DNA from: Streptomyces hygroscopicus subsp. hygroscopicus
GTDB lineage: Bacteria; Actinomycetota; Actinomycetes; Streptomycetales; Streptomycetaceae
DNA: 64,000 nt
Assembly (NCBI RefSeq): GCF_030269125.1
Contig: NZ_BSSM01000014.1
Span: 1 to 64,000, forward strand
Direction: 5' to 3'
Both the position numbers and the translations under genes were made by a program. The stretch's first letter is position 1; each line of letters starts with the position of its first letter. Of this stretch, positions 16,693-24,786 are shown piece by piece. The notes below the pieces were generated by a model. That model did not search any database. It had not been told where the DNA came from and saw nothing but the letters and a program-made list of their open reading frames with translations.

Positions 16693-18096
16693 ATGTCCGA
16701 CCAAACCCGCCCCGGCGCGCTCTCCGCCGGGCTCGTGCTGGGCGCGTTCCTGGCGCCCAGCGCGCTCGGAATGTCCGCGACGCCCATCGCTCTGCCCGCG
16801 CTCGGCGACAGCCTCTCGGTGGCCTCCGGGGCGACGGCCTGGGTGCTGGCGGGCTACACCCTGACCCTCTCCGTCGCCTCCGCCCTCGCCGGCCGCCTCG
16901 CCGACATCCGCGGTCTGCGCATGCCCATCGTCACCGGCATGATCGTGCTGCTCGCCGGAACGGTCCTCGTCGTCGCCGTCCCCTGGTTCCCGGCCGTCAT
17001 CGCGGGCCGGATGCTCCAGGGCATCGGTGGTGGCGTCGCCGCCGTGCTCTCGTTCGGCGTCGCCAACCGGCTCTTCACCGACCCGCGCGAACGCGGCCGC
17101 ACCATCGGCACGATGGGCGCCGTCGTCGGCATCGTCTCCGGTGGCGGCGCGCTGCTCGGCGGTGCCCTGACCGACCTGATCGGCTGGCAGGCGGCCCTCG
17201 CGCTGCCCGGTCTCTCGGCGATCGCCGCGCTGCGGGTGCTGCGCATCGCGCCCGTCACCCAGCCGCGCAAGGAGCGCCTGGACGCGCGCGGTGCCGTGCT
17301 CTGCCTCGCCCTCGCGGCCGCCCTCGCCGTCCTCCTCCAGGCCCGCACCACCCACCTGAAGGAGGACCTGGTCCTGGTGCTCGCGGTGCTCGCGATCGCG
17401 CTGGCCGCGGCCACGGTGTGGCACGTGCGCCGGGTGCCCGACGGGTTCCTGCCGCGCCTGGTCGTCAGCAACAGCCGCTTCGTGCTCGCGGCCGCGGCCG
17501 GTTTCACGCTCTTCGCCGGCTACCTCATCATCCAGTTCGCGGCGCCCCGGCTGATCCTGATGGACCACGACCTCAGCGTCACCCAGATCGGTCTGATCCT
17601 GCTGCCCACCGGTGTGGTCAGCGCCGTCCTGTCCCGCACGGCCGGCGGCCTCGCCCACAAGGTCGGTCCGCTGCGCCTGGTCACGGTGCTCACCGTGCTC
17701 AGCGCCGCCGGGCTGCTGCTCGCCGCGCTCGCGGGGCGCCAGCCGGTCGCCCTGGTGATCGCGGTGGCCGCCTGCGTCTCCGGATTCAGCGCGGGCCAGG
17801 TCGCCCTGATGGCCGCGGTGCCGCACCTGGTCGACAGCTCCGTGCACGGGGTGGCCGCCGGTGTGTTCCAGCTCGTGTTCATCACGGGTGGCTCGCTCGG
17901 CTCCGCCGCCGTCGGCGGCATGGTCGGAGCGATGAGCCTGTCCACCGCGATCGGGGTGCTCGCCGTGGTGCCGCTGATCGGCATGGTGGCCGCGGTGGCC
18001 GCGGCGCTGCTGGTGGCGCGGCGGTCGGCGCCGGTCGCCGTCCCCGTCGGCGCCCAGACCGCCGCCGGACCGGACCCGGCCCGCGCCGCCGGCTGA
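16693..18096 (+). CDS. MFS transporter
   Basis: The 467-residue polytopic protein has 12 or more membrane segments. Motif A appears as GRLADIRGLRMPIV after TM2, and a motif C-like GAVVGIVSGGGALLGG lies in TM5, typical of drug/H+ antiporters (DHA2-like). ATG 16693 lies 7 bp after the aldehyde dehydrogenase stop with GAGGTAGAG as ribosome site. It is followed by a T-rich terminator-like hairpin and then the FAD oxidase gene. Export of the product or substrate of the adjacent oxidative enzymes is an inference. Confidence 0.9.
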   Translation: MSDQTRPGALSAGLVLGAFLAPSALGMSATPIALPALGDSLSVASGATAWVLAGYTLTLSVASALAGRLADIRGLRMPIVTGMIVLLAGTVLVVAVPWFPAVIAGRMLQGIGGGVAAVLSFGVANRLFTDPRERGRTIGTMGAVVGIVSGGGALLGGALTDLIGWQAALALPGLSAIAALRVLRIAPVTQPRKERLDARGAVLCLALAAALAVLLQARTTHLKEDLVLVLAVLAIALAAATVWHVRRVPDGFLPRLVVSNSRFVLAAAAGFTLFAGYLIIQFAAPRLILMDHDLSVTQIGLILLPTGVVSAVLSRTAGGLAHKVGPLRLVTVLTVLSAAGLLLAALAGRQPVALVIAVAACVSGFSAGQVALMAAVPHLVDSSVHGVAAGVFQLVFITGGSLGSAAVGGMVGAMSLSTAIGVLAVVPLIGMVAAVAAALLVARRSAPVAVPVGAQTAAGPDPARAAG

Positions 18097-18113
18097 CCCT
18101 TCCGCCCCGCCTC

Positions 18114-18157
18114 GCTGCCGTTCCCGGAGCCCGCTCCAGGAGCGGCAGCCCTTTTTT
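18114..18157 (+). terminator. rho-independent-like terminator after MFS gene
   Basis: GCTGCCGTTCC (18114-18124) can pair with GGAGCGGCAGC (18139-18149) with one G-U pair and a 14-base loop, followed by CCTTTTTT. A T-run is rare in this G+C-rich DNA. This probably separates the ALDH-MFS transcript from the FAD oxidase gene. Confidence 0.7.
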
Positions 18158-18206
18158 CCCACCTGTCCACGTCCGTTTCGCATCACTCGCTCACGAAGGA
18201 GTCGGA

Positions 18207-19820
18207 ATGACTCGACTGACCCGCAGGGGTTTCCTCGGCACGGCCACCGGCGTCGGCGGTGCCGTCGTCCTCGGCGCCCAGAGCGCGCAGGCGGCGCCAC
18301 GGGCCACCCCCGACGCGGCCGACTCCGGCGCCGTCGTCGGCACGGTGACCGTGACCCCGTCCGACCCGCGCTACCTGGACCTCACCCAGCGCGGATACAA
18401 CGCCCGGTTCGCCGCGCGGCCCGACACGATACGACTCGTGCACTCCACCTCCCAGGTCGTCGCCGCCGTGCAGGAGGCGGTGACGGCCGGGGCCCGGATC
18501 GGGGTGCGCGGCGGCGGACACTGCCTCGACGGCCTCGTGGACGACCCGGGCGTGCGGACGCTGATCGACATGTCCGAGATGAACGCCATCGGCTACGACC
18601 CCTCCCGCCGCGCGTTCTCCGTACAGGGCGGCGCCACCCTCGGCCAGGTCTACCGCACCCTCTACCTCGAATGGGGCGTGACCATACCCGGCGGCGACTG
18701 CCCCACCGTCGGTGTCGGCGGCCATGTCTCCGGCGGCGGCTACGGCCCCCTCAACCGCAAGTACGGCTCCGTGGTCGACCACCTGTACGCCGTCGAGGTG
18801 GTGTACGTCGACGCCTCCGGCACCGCCCGCTGCGTGGTCGCCACCCGTGACGCCGCCGACCCCAACCGCGAGCTGTGGTGGGCCCACACCGGCGGTGGCG
18901 GCGGCCAGTTCGGGATCGTGACCACCTTCTGGTTCCGCTCCCCGGACGCCACCGGCACGGACCCGGCCGGCCTGCTGCCCAAGCCGCCGCACAGCCTGCT
19001 CAAGTCCTCCACCAGATGGGCCTGGACCGACCTGACCGAGGCCGACTTCACCCGCATCGTGCGCAACCACAACGCCTGGCACGCCGCCAACAACACACCG
19101 GGCACCGACTACGACACCCTGAACAGCGCCCTCCTGCTGTACAACCGCGTCCAGGGGGCCGTCAGCCTCACCGCCCAGATCGACGGCTCGCTGCCCGACT
19201 CGCAGGCGCTCATGGACGGTTACATCGCGGCGATCGCGGACGGCGTCGGTACCGCGCACACCACCAGCGCCCACAGCACGCCCTGGCTGAAGGAGTCCCT
19301 CAAGGACCACTACGACACCGGGCTGTACAACCGCGGCAAGTTCAAGGGCGCCTATCTGCGCAAGGGCTGGTCCGACGCGCAGCTCGCGGTCCTCTACCGC
19401 AACCTCAGCGACCCGGCGTACACCGGACACGGCGGCGCGATCCTCTTCTCCTACGGGGCCCAGGTCACCACGGTCGCCCCCGACGCCACCGCCCTCGCCC
19501 AGCGCGACTCGATGCTGAAGGCCAACTTCCTCACCTACTGGACGGACCCCGCCGAGGACGACCGCCACGTGGCCTGGCTGCGCGCCCTGTACCAGGACTT
19601 CTACGCCGCCACCGGGGGCGTCCCGCTGCCGGACGGCGACGCCGACGGGTCGTACATCAACTACCCCGACCCCGACCTCACCGACCCGCGCTGGAACGCC
19701 TCCGGGGTGCCCTGGCAGACCCTGTACTGGAAGGGCAACTACCCGCGCCTCCAGGCCGTGAAGAAGAAGTGGGACCCGAACAACGTCTTCCACCACGCCC
19801 TGTCCGTGACGGCGTCCTGA
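18207..19820 (+). CDS. Tat-exported FAD-linked oxidase (berberine-bridge type, bicovalent FAD)
   Basis: The 537-residue flavoprotein has a twin-arginine signal (LTRRGFLGTATGVGGAVVLG, cleavage near AQA-AP), so it folds with FAD before export. The FAD_binding_4 domain has GVRGGGHCLDG (His105) and IPGGDCPTVGVGGHVSGGGYG (Cys165). A His and a Cys 60 residues apart are the two anchors of bicovalent FAD in enzymes such as aclacinomycin oxidoreductase. The C-terminal BBE motif LYWKGNYPRLQAVKKKWDPNNVFHHALSV is complete. ATG 18207 has GAAGGAG upstream. It likely oxidises an alcohol or sugar of a small molecule outside the cytoplasm; the substrate is unknown. Confidence 0.92.
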   Translation: MTRLTRRGFLGTATGVGGAVVLGAQSAQAAPRATPDAADSGAVVGTVTVTPSDPRYLDLTQRGYNARFAARPDTIRLVHSTSQVVAAVQEAVTAGARIGVRGGGHCLDGLVDDPGVRTLIDMSEMNAIGYDPSRRAFSVQGGATLGQVYRTLYLEWGVTIPGGDCPTVGVGGHVSGGGYGPLNRKYGSVVDHLYAVEVVYVDASGTARCVVATRDAADPNRELWWAHTGGGGGQFGIVTTFWFRSPDATGTDPAGLLPKPPHSLLKSSTRWAWTDLTEADFTRIVRNHNAWHAANNTPGTDYDTLNSALLLYNRVQGAVSLTAQIDGSLPDSQALMDGYIAAIADGVGTAHTTSAHSTPWLKESLKDHYDTGLYNRGKFKGAYLRKGWSDAQLAVLYRNLSDPAYTGHGGAILFSYGAQVTTVAPDATALAQRDSMLKANFLTYWTDPAEDDRHVAWLRALYQDFYAATGGVPLPDGDADGSYINYPDPDLTDPRWNASGVPWQTLYWKGNYPRLQAVKKKWDPNNVFHHALSVTAS

Positions 19821-19829
19821 CCGAACGCA

Positions 19830-19865
19830 CCGCGGCCCCACCCCGGAACCAGGGTGGGGCCGCGG
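19830..19865. terminator. bidirectional terminator hairpin
   Basis: CCGCGGCCCCACCC (19830-19843) and GGGTGGGGCCGCGG (19852-19865) form a perfect 14-bp stem with an 8-base loop. It lies 10 bases after the FAD oxidase stop and 10 bases before the end of the convergent SDR gene. It probably ends both transcripts. Confidence 0.8.
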
Positions 19866-19875
19866 CCGTCCCGGG

Positions 19876-20706
19876 TCAGCCGAGCGCAGGGAAGACCACG
19901 CCGGTCAGTGACTCGCTGAGCTCCCGCAGCCGTGCCCGCGCCGCCGGGTCGTACGCCTGCGCGCCGGCCCGCGCGACGGTACTCCGGTTGAAGTACTCAC
20001 CGCTCACCCCGGCGAGCGCAGGGTCGGTCACCAGGCGGGCGGTGTTGCGCATGCCCTCCTCGACGCTGCTCTGCGGGGTGAAGAGGTTCACCACGATCTT
20101 CGTCGGCATGTACGAGGCCGGGTGCAGGGCGTTGACCGTGACCCCGGTGCCGGCGAGCTGCTCGGCCAGGTCCTTGGTGAGGCTGATCTGGGCGAGCTTG
20201 GCCTGGCAGTACGCCTGGCCGCCGTCCCAGTGGCGCTCCAGCATCACGTCGTCGAAGTCGATCGGGGCCTGCCCCGCCGAGGTGACGTTGACGATGCGGG
20301 CCGGGGCGGAGCGCACCAGCAGCGGGGCCAGCCGGCAGCTGAGGACGTACCCGGCCAGATAGTCGACCTGGAAGGTGAGTTCGAGGCCGTCCTGGCTCTG
20401 CTGGCGGGCCAGCTCCACGCCGATGCCGGCGTTGTTGACGAGGACGTCGAGCCGGTCGTACGTGGCGAGGACCCGGTCGGCCAGCTTGCCGATGTCCTCC
20501 AGCGAGGAGAAGTCGGCCAGCTCGTAGCCGAACCGGTCCGCGCCGGTCTTCGCCCGCAGCTCCTCCAGCAGCTCCTCGCCCTTGCGGGGGCTGCGGCCGT
20601 GCAGGATCAAGGTGGCGCCCTGCTCGGCGAGTTCATGGGCGAGGGCGCGGCCGAGCCCGTCGGTCGCGCCGGTGATGAGAATGGTCTGTTCGCTGACAGG
20701 GCTCAT
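19876..20706 (-). CDS. short-chain dehydrogenase/reductase
   Basis: This 276-residue classical SDR-type oxidoreductase has TGATDGLGRALA (NAD(P)-binding TGxxxGxG), LVNNAGIG, a Ser in NVTSAGQ, and YCQAKLA (catalytic Tyr-x3-Lys). The long insert with HWDGGQAYCQAKLA resembles retinol-dehydrogenase/WW-oxidoreductase-like SDRs. ATG 20706 is preceded by GAGGAAAAAC. It is the last gene of a leftward operon that begins at 24501; 91 bp separate it from the VOC gene. It probably acts on the same metabolite as the GMC oxidase upstream, but the substrate is unknown. Confidence 0.9.
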   Translation of the reverse strand: MSPVSEQTILITGATDGLGRALAHELAEQGATLILHGRSPRKGEELLEELRAKTGADRFGYELADFSSLEDIGKLADRVLATYDRLDVLVNNAGIGVELARQQSQDGLELTFQVDYLAGYVLSCRLAPLLVRSAPARIVNVTSAGQAPIDFDDVMLERHWDGGQAYCQAKLAQISLTKDLAEQLAGTGVTVNALHPASYMPTKIVVNLFTPQSSVEEGMRNTARLVTDPALAGVSGEYFNRSTVARAGAQAYDPAARARLRELSESLTGVVFPALG

Positions 20707-20797
20707 GTTTTTCCTCGTGTGCGTCGGAACATGGCTGGGGCACGGCCGGCCGAGTTCGGCCGGCCGTGCCCGGTCGCGGTCGTACGCGATCACGTGC

Positions 20798-21241
20798 TCA
20801 CGCGTAGGACCGCAGTTCTTCGGGGGTCTGATCGGTGTAGCCCTGGCTCACCTCGACGACGACGCCGTCGGGGTCGCGGACCCAGACCGTCTTCCATCCG
20901 GGGATGAACTCGTCGAAGGCCAGCGGCCCGAGCAGGACCTCCAGCTCGTGTCCGGCCGCCGCCAGGAACGCGTCCACGTCGTCCACCTGGAAGGCGAGGT
21001 GGCGGGCGGCACCGGGGTGGTCCGGCCCGTCCTTCGCGGTGGCGAAGGCGGGCTCGGCGGTGGTGGGGAAGAGTTCGAGGTAGACCGGGCCGCTCTTGAG
21101 GAAGACGACCCGGCTCCCGTCGGCCTCGACCACGCGGGCGCGCTCGAAGCCGAACCAGCGGCGGTAGAACTCCTCCGTGGCCTGCTGGTCACGGCAGTTG
21201 AGGCCGACATGCGACCAACGGGCCTTCCGGGGTGCGGACAC
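20798..21241 (-). CDS. VOC (glyoxalase/bleomycin-resistance-like) family protein
   Basis: The 147-residue protein has two beta-alpha-beta-beta-beta repeats of the vicinal oxygen chelate fold. WSHVGLNCRDQQATEEFYRRWFGF provides a metal-ligand His in the first, and ARHLAFQVDDVDAFLAAAG one in the second. VWVRDPDGVVVEVSQG carries the closing acidic ligand. The metal site therefore seems intact, fitting a lyase, isomerase or dioxygenase-like reaction. GTG 21241 is chosen, with GTGAGG just upstream, 5 bp after the stop of the SnoaL-like gene. It is part of the leftward GMC/SnoaL operon. Confidence 0.85.
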   Translation of the reverse strand: MSAPRKARWSHVGLNCRDQQATEEFYRRWFGFERARVVEADGSRVVFLKSGPVYLELFPTTAEPAFATAKDGPDHPGAARHLAFQVDDVDAFLAAAGHELEVLLGPLAFDEFIPGWKTVWVRDPDGVVVEVSQGYTDQTPEELRSYA

Positions 21242-21246
21242 GGGCC

Positions 21247-21621
21247 TCACGCCCCGCCGGTGACGGGGGCGAAAGGCACCGTGTCGTGCACGTTCGTCAT
21301 GTAGACGATCAGCCCGTCGGCGATGCGGAAGTAGTTGCACACGTCCGCCTCGACGGACTCGCCCTTCGGGGTGCGGGCGGAGATGTGCGAGACGACGGCG
21401 GCCTGGTCGCCCTCGATGACGGTGTGCACGGGGACGTTGGAGAAGGACGCGTACATCTGCGGGAACCCCTTCATCATGTCCCGCAGGGTCTCGCGGCCCT
21501 CCACATGCCCGGCGAGCTGCTCGTCCATCGTCTGGTCGACGGCGAACAGATCGCACCAGGGGTCCCAGTCGCCGGAGTTGGCGAGCCGGTAGTAGGTGTC
21601 GACGATCTCACGGGTGTTCAT
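21247..21621 (-). CDS. SnoaL/NTF2-like protein
   Basis: The 124-residue alpha+beta cone-fold protein has the N-terminal helix IVDTYYRLANSGDWDPWCDLF, then QTMDEQLAGHVEGRETLRDMM and a closing NYFRIADGLIVYMTNVHDTVPF. Members act as isomerases, cyclases or hydrolases on small molecules, or have no known activity. ATG 21621 has AGGAGG 6 bases upstream, which settles the start against an upstream ATG (21657). It is one of three SnoaL-like genes in this operon. Confidence 0.85.
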   Translation of the reverse strand: MNTREIVDTYYRLANSGDWDPWCDLFAVDQTMDEQLAGHVEGRETLRDMMKGFPQMYASFSNVPVHTVIEGDQAAVVSHISARTPKGESVEADVCNYFRIADGLIVYMTNVHDTVPFAPVTGGA

Positions 21622-21661
21622 CGCGGCCTCCTGGGCGCGGAGCGGTCGGCGGGTCACGGTG

Positions 21662-22483
21662 TCAGGGCAGCGGCACGTCGAGCTGGCGCATCAGGCCCGC
21701 GGTGTCGGCCTGCACCCAGCGCTCGACCACCTTCGCGTCCTCCAGGCGGTACACCTCCAGACTGGTCCAGGAGACCTCGCGGCCGTCGGGCTCCTGGCCG
21801 AAGAACGGGGCGACGTGCTTGCCGTGGAAGGTGATGTGCATGATCACCTTGTCCGGCGAGGCCGGGTACAGGGCGTCCAGGTGCACGGTGAAGTCGAGGG
21901 CGTCGTGGGCGGCCTTGATGATGACCTTCAGCTCGTCCAGGCTCGACACGTCCCAGGCCGGGTTGTTGTCCCGGAAGGTCGGACCGAACAGCTCGTCCAG
22001 GTCGTCGTAGCGGCGCTCGTTCACGGCGTCGCTGACCGCCTGCACGGTCGCCAGGTTCGCGGCGTCCGTGGAGACCTGCTCGCGCAGGCCGAGCAGGTCG
22101 TCCTGGGCCCAGCGCTCCACGAACCGGCCGTCCTCGACGCGCCAGATCTCCGTGGTCGTCCACTCCACGGCGCGCCCGGTCGCCGGGAAGCCGAACACCG
22201 GCTCGCGGTGCGTCCCGGTCAGCCGCACCCGCGTGACGACCTTGTCGTCCGCGCCGTCGACGGTGAGCGCCTCCTCCAGCTCCCCCTTGACGGCGAACGT
22301 CGCGTGCGCGCCCCGCAGCGCGGCCAGGTAGTCCTCCCGGCCCTTGATCTCGAAGCCGGGGTGGTGGTCGGTGAAGTCCGCGCCGATGACCTCGGTGACG
22401 GTGTCGTAGTCGGCGGCGTTGAAGGCGTCGAGGAAGCGCCGGTACAGTGCGGCGCTCGCGGAGTTGCGGTCAGACGTGGGCAT
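21662..22483 (-). CDS. tandem double SnoaL-like (ester cyclase type) protein
   Basis: The 273-residue protein is two SnoaL-like domains end to end. Domain 1 is about 8-135 (LYRRFLDAFNAADYDTVTEVIGADFTDHHPGFEIKGRE...EIWRVEDGRFVERWAQDDLLGL). Domain 2 is about 145-270 (VQAVSDAVNERRYDDLDELFGPTFRDNNPAWDVSS...EVYRLEDAKVVERWVQADTAGL). Both keep the ester-cyclase-like pattern of an acidic pair after helix 3 and the VERW motif. This would allow an internal pseudo-dimer, since single-domain relatives usually dimerise. Its start overlaps the GMC gene end by 14 bp, implying coupled translation. Confidence 0.88.
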   Translation of the reverse strand: MPTSDRNSASAALYRRFLDAFNAADYDTVTEVIGADFTDHHPGFEIKGREDYLAALRGAHATFAVKGELEEALTVDGADDKVVTRVRLTGTHREPVFGFPATGRAVEWTTTEIWRVEDGRFVERWAQDDLLGLREQVSTDAANLATVQAVSDAVNERRYDDLDELFGPTFRDNNPAWDVSSLDELKVIIKAAHDALDFTVHLDALYPASPDKVIMHITFHGKHVAPFFGQEPDGREVSWTSLEVYRLEDAKVVERWVQADTAGLMRQLDVPLP

Positions 22484-24056
22484 GGTCGGTCCCCTCGGTC
22501 CGTCGGTGGTGTGAGTCCCTGATCAGCTCGGCCGCGCGCTCGCCGATCATCACGCTCGGGGCGTGGGTGTTGCCCGCGACGATCGTCGGCATCACGGAGG
22601 CGTCGGCGACGCGCAGCCCGGCGATGCCGTGCACGCGCAGCTCGTGGTCGGTGACCGCGTCCGTCCCCGTGCCCATGCGGCAGGTGCCGGCCGGGTGCCA
22701 CAGGGTGGTCGCGCGCGCGGCGACGTAGGCGCGCAGCTCCCGGGGGTCGTGGACGTCGGCGCCGGGCCCGAGTTCGGCGCCGCGCAGCCGGTCGAAGGCG
22801 GTGGTGTGGGCCAGCTCCCGGGCCAGCAGCACGCCGTGCACCAGGACGTCCGTGTCGGCCGCCGCGGTGAGGTAGCCCGCCTGGACGACGGCGGGGGCCG
22901 CCGGGTCGGTGGAGCGCAGCCGGACCCGGCCGCGGCTCTCGGGCAGCAGCGCGATCGGTGCGAACGTGAAGCCGGGGCCGGCCTGCTGCTCGGCGGGCGC
23001 GTTCGGGGCGAGGAACTTCACCGGCCCGAAGGTGAACTGGAGATCGGGCGCCCGGTCCTCCGCGCCGCCCCGGGTGTGCGTGAACAGGCCCGCCTCGGAG
23101 AGCATCGCCCCCTCGGGATGCTCCTCGCGGGACTGGTAGCACACCGGCACGAACAGATGGTCCTGGAGATTGCCGCCGACGCCCGGGAGGTGCTGGACGA
23201 CGGCGATGCCGTGCGCGCGCAGGTGCGCGGCCGGGCCGATGCCGGACAGCATGAGCAGCTTCGGCGTCTCGAAGGCGCCCGCGCTGACCACGACCTCCTC
23301 GTCCGCCCACGCCCGCTGTCGCTGCCCGTCCAGGAGGTACTCGACGCCGGTGACGCGGGTGCCGTCCAGCAGCAGACGGGTGGCGTGGGCGCCGGTCGCC
23401 ACGGTCAGGTTCGGGCGGTCGAGCGCCGGGCGCAGATAGGCGGTCGCCGTCGAGGCGCGGGTGCCCTCGTCGGTGCGGGTGGTCTGGTACAGGAAGCCGT
23501 AGCCGTCCTGGCGCTCGCCGTTGTAGTCGTCGCCGGGCGCGTCGAAGCCGAGGTGCCGGGTGGCCGCGACGAACGCCTGCGCGATCGGGGTCGGATCGGT
23601 GTGGTCGCGCACCCGCACCGGGCCGCCCTTGCCGCGCAGCGCGTCGCCGCCGCGGTCGTAGTCCTCGGCGCGGCGGAACGCGGGCAGCACGTCCGCGTAC
23701 GACCAGCCGGGGTTGCCCGCGGCCGCCCAGCCGTCGTAGTCGTGGCGGCTGCCGCGCACCCACATCAGGGCGTTGACGGAGCTGCAGCCGCCCGCCATCT
23801 TGCCGCGGGCCACCGGGACGCGCCGGCCGTCGAGCGCGGCCTCCGGCTCGGTCGCGTAGCCCCAGTCGATCGTGGGGCTCCACTCGCTGGTCAGCAGGGC
23901 GAGGAGGGAGGCCGCGTCGGTGCGGTGGATCTCGGGCCGCTCGTCCCAGCCACCCGCCTCCAGGAGCAGCACGCGGATGTCCGGGTCCTCGGTGAGCCGG
24001 CTCGCCACGGCGCAGCCCGCGCTGCCGGCGCCGACGACGACGTAGTCGTACGACAT
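22470..24056 (-). CDS. GMC-family FAD oxidoreductase
   Basis: This 528-residue choline-dehydrogenase/glucose-oxidase-type flavoenzyme has the dinucleotide-binding N-terminus YDYVVVGAGSAGCAVASRLTED, GMC signature 1 RVPVARGKMAGGCSSVNALMW, and signature 2 in VVVSAGAFETPKLLMLSGIGP. The C-terminal active site is LWHPAGTCRMG (catalytic His) and IVAGNTHAPSVMIGERAAELI. The second catalytic position is His (NTHAP), giving a His-His pair as in glucose oxidase rather than the His-Asn of choline oxidase. It probably oxidises a primary alcohol or hydroxy acid. It is second in the leftward operon, 22 bp after the SnoaL-like gene at 24079-24501. Confidence 0.93.
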   Translation of the reverse strand: MSYDYVVVGAGSAGCAVASRLTEDPDIRVLLLEAGGWDERPEIHRTDAASLLALLTSEWSPTIDWGYATEPEAALDGRRVPVARGKMAGGCSSVNALMWVRGSRHDYDGWAAAGNPGWSYADVLPAFRRAEDYDRGGDALRGKGGPVRVRDHTDPTPIAQAFVAATRHLGFDAPGDDYNGERQDGYGFLYQTTRTDEGTRASTATAYLRPALDRPNLTVATGAHATRLLLDGTRVTGVEYLLDGQRQRAWADEEVVVSAGAFETPKLLMLSGIGPAAHLRAHGIAVVQHLPGVGGNLQDHLFVPVCYQSREEHPEGAMLSEAGLFTHTRGGAEDRAPDLQFTFGPVKFLAPNAPAEQQAGPGFTFAPIALLPESRGRVRLRSTDPAAPAVVQAGYLTAAADTDVLVHGVLLARELAHTTAFDRLRGAELGPGADVHDPRELRAYVAARATTLWHPAGTCRMGTGTDAVTDHELRVHGIAGLRVADASVMPTIVAGNTHAPSVMIGERAAELIRDSHHRRTEGTDHAHV

Positions 24057-24078
24057 GGGAACCTCCCGGTTCGGTGGC

Positions 24079-24501
24079 TCAGGCCGGGTTCAGGTCGCCG
24101 ACGTGGTACGTGCGGATCCGCAGCGACCCGTCGGCGGGATCGCGCACCAGCTGCCAGGTCTGCTCGATGCGCAGGGCCGAGACGCTGCCGTCGGACAGGT
24201 TCTTGGCGGTCCACACCACGGTCACCTCGACGTCGACGTGACCCTCGTGCTCGTCGGTGCGCAGCTTCTCCACGATGTGGCTCTGCGGCCCGAACGCCTC
24301 GCCCACGGCCGCGTACCATTCGCGGAAGTCCGCGTGGCCGTGCAGGGTGCGCTCGGGGAAGACCATCTCCAGGCCGTCGTCGATCACGAACGGCAGCAGG
24401 TCCTCGACCGGCTCGTGGCTGCTCAGGATGTCGTACCAGTGCTGGACGAACGCGGCGGCCTCCCGGCCGGGCCGCGTCCGCGGACTCTGTGCGGTCGTCA
24501 T
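24079..24501 (-). CDS. SnoaL/NTF2-like protein, first gene of leftward operon
   Basis: The 140-residue cone-fold protein has FVQHWYDILSSHEPVEDLLPFVIDDGLEMVFPERTLHGHADFREWYAAVG and then HVDVEVTVVWTAKNLSDGS, LRIRTYHVGDLNP. It is similar in layout to ring-hydroxylating-dioxygenase beta-like and ketosteroid-isomerase-like proteins. No dioxygenase alpha subunit is nearby, so a small-molecule isomerase or binding role is more likely. ATG 24501 has AGGAGGA upstream. It opens the operon transcribed leftward to the SDR and is divergent from the DJ-1/ThDP/glgE operon. Confidence 0.85.
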   Translation of the reverse strand: MTTAQSPRTRPGREAAAFVQHWYDILSSHEPVEDLLPFVIDDGLEMVFPERTLHGHADFREWYAAVGEAFGPQSHIVEKLRTDEHEGHVDVEVTVVWTAKNLSDGSVSALRIEQTWQLVRDPADGSLRIRTYHVGDLNPA

Positions 24502-24786
24502 GCCAAGTCCTCCTCGCTGAAGGAGTGTCCGGTGTCCCCCGGACGGGTCCCGGACGATTGCGCCACGACCGCCCGCGCCGGGGCCCGGTCCACGGTGCCC
24601 GGCAGCCGCATTGCGTGAGGTCGGGCGGTGTGCTTGCCGACGTCGATCGGCGAAATGCCGTAGTACATCCGGCCACTTGGGGATGTGGGGGCACCGGCGG
24701 GGCCACCCCTGTCCGGCCCGGCGTGCGGACCGTAGACATGAGTTCGACCGGTCCCGTTCGACCCGCGTCGCACGAGAGGACAACCC
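24502..24786. promoter_or_regulatory. divergent promoter region of the GMC and DJ-1/ThDP operons
   Basis: This 285-bp non-coding region holds the starts of two divergent operons. Candidate sites seen by eye are GCCGA-CGTCGA-TCGGC (24636-24651), an inverted repeat with 5-bp arms, and two direct TTCGACC copies in the last 60 bp before the DJ-1 gene. TAGTAC and TAGACA resemble -10 elements. No regulator gene is adjacent. Confidence 0.4.
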
